Source of the DNA: JAPPLB01 sp965218555 | GTDB lineage: Bacteria > Acidobacteriota > Terriglobia > Bryobacterales > UBA6623 | DNA length: 64,000 nt | Assembly (NCBI GenBank): GCA_965218555.1 | Contig: OZ244625.1 | Span: 1,860,001-1,924,000, forward strand | Direction of reading: 5' to 3' | Shown: piece after piece, positions 60,315 through 64,000 of the stretch | How positions within the stretch are numbered: position 1 is the first letter of the stretch | Layout: each line of letters begins with the position of its first letter | Made by a program: the position numbers and the translations under genes | Notes under the pieces: generated by a model | Told to the model about the DNA's origin: nothing | What the model saw: the letters and a program-made list of their open reading frames with translations, nothing else | The model's database searches: none

Positions 60315-62249
60315 ATGGCCGCCACGCAATACGACGTCCTTTCCGTCAAAGCCGGGACGAGCGTCGTCGAACGAGTCGCCAAAACCTACGGCATCGACAA
60401 TTGGGGATTCGGCTACTTTTTCATCAACAAGCAGGGCCATCTGGCCGTCGCGCCGTCACGCGACCGCGGCCTTTCGATCGACGTCAAGGAAGTGGTTGAC
60501 AACCTGATCCGCCAGCGGCTCTCGACGCCTTTCCTGCTGCGCTTTCCGCAGATCCTGGACGACCGGTTGGAGGCGATTCACAAGGCCTTTCGCAACTCGA
60601 TCGAAGAATTCGACTACCTGGGCGACCACCTGGGGGTCTTCCCGGTAAAGGTCAATCAGAAATCGGAAGTAGTGCGAAGGCTCGTCGACTCAGGGCTCTC
60701 GTACCGCTACGGGTTGGAGGTGGGCAGCAAGGCCGAGTTGGTCAACGCGATGGCCATGCCCCTAGCCGACGAAGCGTTGATCGTGTGCAACGGACTTAAG
60801 GATGACCTCTTCCTGCGCATGGCGATCTTAGCGGAAAAAGTCGGTCGCAACACGATTGTCGTCGTCGAAGATCCCGAGGACATGCAGAGCAGCCTCGAAC
60901 TCGGCGAGAAGCTCGGGATCGGGCCCCGCATGGGCATTCGCGTCAAGCTGTGCTCGCGCGGAAGTGGAAAGTGGGAGGAGTCCGGCGGGGAATTCGCCAA
61001 ATTCGGCATGAGCACGATCGCCTTGGTCCGCGCGCTGGAACAACTGCGCGAAGCCGGCCGATCGCATCTCCTGCGGATGCTTCACTTCCACATCGGCTCA
61101 CAGATCACCAACATCAAGAGCGCCAAGCAAGCCGTCAAAGAGGCCGCTCGCGTCTACGCCAAAGTCCGCAAGATGGGCTTCGACGTCGAATACCTGAACG
61201 TCGGAGGCGGCCTAGGCGTCGATTACGACGGCAGCAAGACGGCTTCGGAGTTTTCCGTCAACTACTCGGTGCAAGAGTTCGCCAACGACGTCGTCTACGT
61301 CATCAAGGACGTCTGCGAAAGCGAAAACGTGACACAGCCGACGATCGTCACTGAGAGCGGCCGCGCCATGGTGAGTTATCACTCGATTTTGATCTCCGAT
61401 GTCAAGAAAGTCATCGCACCGGGCCGCTCTGGTTTGTACTCACTCGACACCATCACATCCGAATCCGAGCCTGTGTCGGAAATGATTGATCTCGCCCGAG
61501 ATATCAACGCGAAGAACTGTCGTGAGTACTACCACGACGCCATTCAGCACCGTGAAGACCTCAACTCTCTGTTTGAGCTCGGCTATCTCGACCTGATCGA
61601 GAAGGCCAAAGGCGAGTGGCTGTTTTGGAAGATCTGCCGCGAGGCGGCGAGGCTTTCGAGGTCAATGAAGCAGCGGCCGGAGGAGTTCGACGAGCTCGAC
61701 GGACTGCTTTCCTCGAAGTACGTCTGCAACTTCTCGATGTTTCAGTCGCTGCCGGATTCCTGGGCGTTCGATCAGCTTTTCCCGATTATGCCAATCCATC
61801 GCTTGAACGAACTGCCGACTGAATACGGCGTGCTATGCGACATCACGTGCGACTCCGACGGCGCGGTCGACAAGTTCGTCGATCTGAAGGACGTCAAGGA
61901 GGTGTTGGAACTCCACCGAACCCGCAGCGGCGAGCCCTACTACCTGGCGTTTCTACTGCTCGGCGCCTACCAGGAGACGCTCGGTGATCTCCACAATCTC
62001 TTCGGAGTCGTGACCGAGGTCAACGTCGCCGTCAGCGTCAACGGTCGGCCGGTCGTCAATAAGCTGATTCGGGGCGACTCCGTACGAGAAGTGATCGAGT
62101 ACACCGGGCACGACACCGGCGAACTGCGCGACGCGCTGGCGAAACGGCTCTCCGAGCACAAAGAGCTGGGATGGATCTCCGACGACGACGAGCACGAAGT
62201 ATTGGCAACGGTCTCACGCGTTCTCGACGATTACACCTACCTCGCCTAA
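60315..62249 (+). CDS. speA: Biosynthetic arginine decarboxylase
   Basis: 644 aa from ATG 60315 (AATQYDVLSVKAGTSVVERV); upstream in-frame ATGs at 60252 and 60249 would add about 21 residues. PLP-binding Lys is in GVFPVKVNQKSEV, with FHIGSQITNIKSAK, LNVGGGLGVDYDGS, and the C-terminal CDITCDSDGAVDKFVDL substrate block. It makes agmatine, the first step to polyamines. A palindromic repeat follows its stop. Confidence 0.96.
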   Translation: MAATQYDVLSVKAGTSVVERVAKTYGIDNWGFGYFFINKQGHLAVAPSRDRGLSIDVKEVVDNLIRQRLSTPFLLRFPQILDDRLEAIHKAFRNSIEEFDYLGDHLGVFPVKVNQKSEVVRRLVDSGLSYRYGLEVGSKAELVNAMAMPLADEALIVCNGLKDDLFLRMAILAEKVGRNTIVVVEDPEDMQSSLELGEKLGIGPRMGIRVKLCSRGSGKWEESGGEFAKFGMSTIALVRALEQLREAGRSHLLRMLHFHIGSQITNIKSAKQAVKEAARVYAKVRKMGFDVEYLNVGGGLGVDYDGSKTASEFSVNYSVQEFANDVVYVIKDVCESENVTQPTIVTESGRAMVSYHSILISDVKKVIAPGRSGLYSLDTITSESEPVSEMIDLARDINAKNCREYYHDAIQHREDLNSLFELGYLDLIEKAKGEWLFWKICREAARLSRSMKQRPEEFDELDGLLSSKYVCNFSMFQSLPDSWAFDQLFPIMPIHRLNELPTEYGVLCDITCDSDGAVDKFVDLKDVKEVLELHRTRSGEPYYLAFLLLGAYQETLGDLHNLFGVVTEVNVAVSVNGRPVVNKLIRGDSVREVIEYTGHDTGELRDALAKRLSEHKELGWISDDDEHEVLATVSRVLDDYTYLA

Positions 62250-62280
62250 CCTGCTTTCTCACCACGCGGCGAGGCGAAGC
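62250..62280. repeat. Intergenic palindromic repeat, copy 5
   Basis: CCTGCTTTCTCACCACGCGG followed by CGAGGCGAAGC. The core CTCACCACGCGGCGAG differs from copy 4 at two positions. It starts just after the speA stop. Confidence 0.6.
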
Positions 62281-62840
62281 ACGAGGGATGGGCGCCTTCG
62301 ATTCCTACTATCAGGGTGGTCAGTTCACCTCGAAGGTGACCCTGAACACCGCCGGAGACATCGAAGCAATCGACAGTGTTTCGGTGAATCACGGCAACAC
62401 CGAGGGAGTTTCCGAAACACTTACGGTGAGCATTCAGCAGTTTGGGCCGGTTGGGACCTCTGCTCGCAGCCGGCAGGGTGCAGCACCCTCATCACGCGCC
62501 ACGATCCTCACCCGGGCGTTCCTACCACTGGAAACGTGTACATTAATAAGGAGATGAGCCTGGAGCACATCGCCATCACCGTCAAGCAGATCCGTGAGTG
62601 CGTACGCCACCCGTACGAGAAGAAGGTTTTGGAAACGGCCACTTTCGAGCCGCCTTCGCTCGACGGACGTTTGCGGTCGTCAGCTTTGTCGATCGTCGGA
62701 GGAGATCACCCGGATCGCCATCCTCCTCACTCCGAGCCGAGCGACCGCAGAAGCCCGCCACGCCTTCCACGGGACTTTTCCCACGGGCTGCTAAATCGGC
62801 GCATCCGCGACGCCATTTGAGGTCGCGCACGGACGTATTG
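62281..62840. other. 560 bases without a confident gene; possible gene debris
   Basis: An 89-codon frame from ATG 62288 begins with protein-like sequence (MGAFDSYYQGGQFTSKVTLN, TVSIQQFGP) and then degenerates into an Arg/Ser-rich tail. A second short frame from 62554 (MSLEHIAITVKQIRECVRHP) also degenerates. Both look like remnants rather than functional genes. Confidence 0.4.
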
Positions 62841-64000
62841 ATGGAGTTCACCGGCGAGCGGGTCATCCCTGGGAAAACCGATCTCGACCTGATGAACGAA
62901 CATTGGGCGCGGTACCAGTTCGCCGAGCCCCTGGTTCATGGCAAGCTTGTAGTGGATGCCGGTTGTGGGGTCGGCTATGGCTCTGCGTTCCTGGCTGCAT
63001 CGGCGCGCCTGGTGCTTGCCCTCGATTCCTCCACCGAAGCTCTTGGAGCGGCCCGCGAAGATTACTCACACCCGAAGGTGGCTTTGATCAACGCCGACTG
63101 TGGTCGCCTGCCCCTTCCGGACGCTTCGGTGGACATCGTCGCCGCATTCGAGGTCATCGAACACCTGGACGATTGGCAGGTGCTCCTCAGCGAAGCGGCG
63201 CGCGTCCTGGCCCCCCATGGCCAACTACTCGTCTCAACACCCAACCGCCTCTACTCGCAGGAATCAAGGCACGAACCCAACCCTTTCCACGTCCACGAGT
63301 TCGAGTACAGCGAGTTCGAATCGGAGCTTGGGAAGCGCTTCCCCTACGTCTTGCTGTTTCTTGAGAATCATTCCGACGCGATCACGTTCATCCCTCCGCA
63401 AGGGGAAGGCGTACGCACGCAGCTCGGCGGCCGGGAACTCGACCCGGAGAGCGCTCACTTCTTCCTCGCCGTTTGCTCCAAGCAGCCGCAACAGGGATCA
63501 CCGGCATTCGTATTCGTGCCTACGGGAGGCAACGTCCTTCGCGAACGCGAGCAGCACGTGAAGGCGCTCCAGGAGCAAGTGCACGAGCGCGAGCAACACA
63601 TGAAGGCGCTCCAGGAGCAAGTGCACGAGCGCGAACAACACGTGAAGGTGCTCCAGGAGCAAGTGCACGAGCGCGAGCAACACATGAAAGCGCTCCAGGA
63701 GCAAGTGCACGAGCGCGAACAACACGTGAAAGCGCTCCAGGAGCAAGTGCACGAGCTCGAGCAACACATGAAGGTGCTCCAGGAGCAAGTGCACGAGCGC
63801 GAACAACACGTGAAGGTGCTCCAGGAGCAAGTTCGCGAGCTCGAGCAACACATGAAGGTGCTCCAGGAGCAAGTGCACGAGCGCGAACAACACGTGAAAG
63901 CGCTCCAGGAGCAAGTGCACGAGCGCGAGCAACACATGAAAGCGCTCCAGGAGCAAGTGCACGAGCGCGAACAACACGTGAAAGCGCTCCAGGAGCAAGT
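62841..64000 (+). CDS. SAM-dependent methyltransferase fused to a tandem-repeat coiled coil (partial)
   Basis: At least 386 aa, open at the window end. Residues about 1-235 are a class I methyltransferase: FTGERVIPGK (a common start of this family), motif I VVDAGCGVGYGSAFLA, INADCGRLPLPDASVDIVAA, and EVIEHLDDW. From about residue 235 the chain becomes a long coiled coil of 14-residue repeats (EREQHVKALQEQVH). Methyltransferases with such stalks are often followed by glycosyltransferase domains in cell-surface polysaccharide clusters. The C-terminus is not seen. Confidence 0.88.
   Translation, partial: MEFTGERVIPGKTDLDLMNEHWARYQFAEPLVHGKLVVDAGCGVGYGSAFLAASARLVLALDSSTEALGAAREDYSHPKVALINADCGRLPLPDASVDIVAAFEVIEHLDDWQVLLSEAARVLAPHGQLLVSTPNRLYSQESRHEPNPFHVHEFEYSEFESELGKRFPYVLLFLENHSDAITFIPPQGEGVRTQLGGRELDPESAHFFLAVCSKQPQQGSPAFVFVPTGGNVLREREQHVKALQEQVHEREQHMKALQEQVHEREQHVKVLQEQVHEREQHMKALQEQVHEREQHVKALQEQVHELEQHMKVLQEQVHEREQHVKVLQEQVRELEQHMKVLQEQVHEREQHVKALQEQVHEREQHMKALQEQVHEREQHVKALQEQ
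63543..64000 (+). repeat. 42-bp tandem repeat (84-bp higher-order), coding
   Basis: About 10.9 units of 42 bp run to the window edge. Odd and even units alternate strictly: HVK with GAA/GTG and HMK with GAG/ATG, so the true period is 84 bp. Minor changes are Ala to Val and REQ to LEQ. The unit of 14 residues is two heptads. Confidence 0.97.

Noticed and set aside
63455..63998. Cys/Ser-rich and Leu/His-rich minus-strand frames at the window end
   Set aside because: They are the reverse complement of the coding 42-bp repeat and inherit its periodicity.
63543..64000. CRISPR array
   Set aside because: Units are contiguous without unique spacers and lie in frame within a gene.

Overview
The window is about 62-65% G+C and looks like one contiguous bacterial chromosome segment. 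The best guess for the organism is Acidobacteriota, probably the Bryobacterales/Solibacteres group. The reasons are a PSCyt/PSD1 (DUF1549/DUF1553) plus DUF1501 secreted gene pair, several Tat- or Sec-exported enzymes, a Na+-NQR operon, and an rplY-pth-rpsF-rpsR-rplI block without ssb. This is inference from gene content; there is no rRNA in the window.

Layout. (1) 37-9071, minus strand: a K+ channel/nnrDE/tsaE operon, an ABC sugar-type permease without partners, and the DUF1501/PSD1 pair. (2) 9072-14264: a gene-poor stretch, a complete IS21-family element (9970-12085, 5-bp target duplication), a Type II restriction-modification pair, and tRNA-Arg(UCG). (3) 14365-18192: mutS and anmK. (4) 17904-33000: a genomic island at the 3' end of anmK. 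It holds a 5'-truncated tyrosine recombinase, a MORN fragment, a HigB/HigA-type toxin-antitoxin pair, a highly charged gene fragment cut by an IS630-family element, a second 97%-identical copy of the anmK 3' end, and then a three-gene defence-type module (22145-32967). (5) 33122-42613, plus strand: a tiny basic protein, acylphosphatase, apt, ispE, prs, the ribosomal block, an SDR dehydrogenase, an ABC exporter and a DUF420 protein. (6) 42625-49180: exported RidA-like and hydroxypyruvate-isomerase-like proteins, ogt, a sulfate-assimilation operon (cysH-sat-cysC), a MerR regulator and thiS. (7) 49607-56597: the complete nqrABCDEF operon followed by apbE, the flavin transferase that NqrB and NqrC need. 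(8) 56796-64000: an M19 dipeptidase, KDG kinase, 2-hydroxyacid dehydrogenase, speA, and a methyltransferase with a long tandem-repeat coiled coil that runs off the window.

The most interesting region is 22145-32967. Gene A is NERD nuclease-like domain + pseudokinase + Ser/Thr kinase + P-loop ATPase. Gene B (601 aa) is unknown. Gene C (about 1,670 aa when joined) ends in a HerA/DptH-type ATPase. The architecture resembles the kinase/ATPase half of methylation-associated defence (MAD6-MAD7-MAD8, from memory), and more loosely PglW and DptFGH, but no methylase or specificity genes are attached. The reading frame of A is broken once. That of C is broken twice: an in-frame TAG, and a frame change at a run of ten C. 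The rest of the window shows no comparable breaks in housekeeping genes, so the module is either decaying or phase-variable.

Other signals that no standard gene call explains: a family of at least five intergenic palindromes with a CTC(A/G)CCACG(T/C)GGCGAG-like core, a 112-bp MITE-like element, and several conspicuous hairpins next to ribosome binding sites or promoters.
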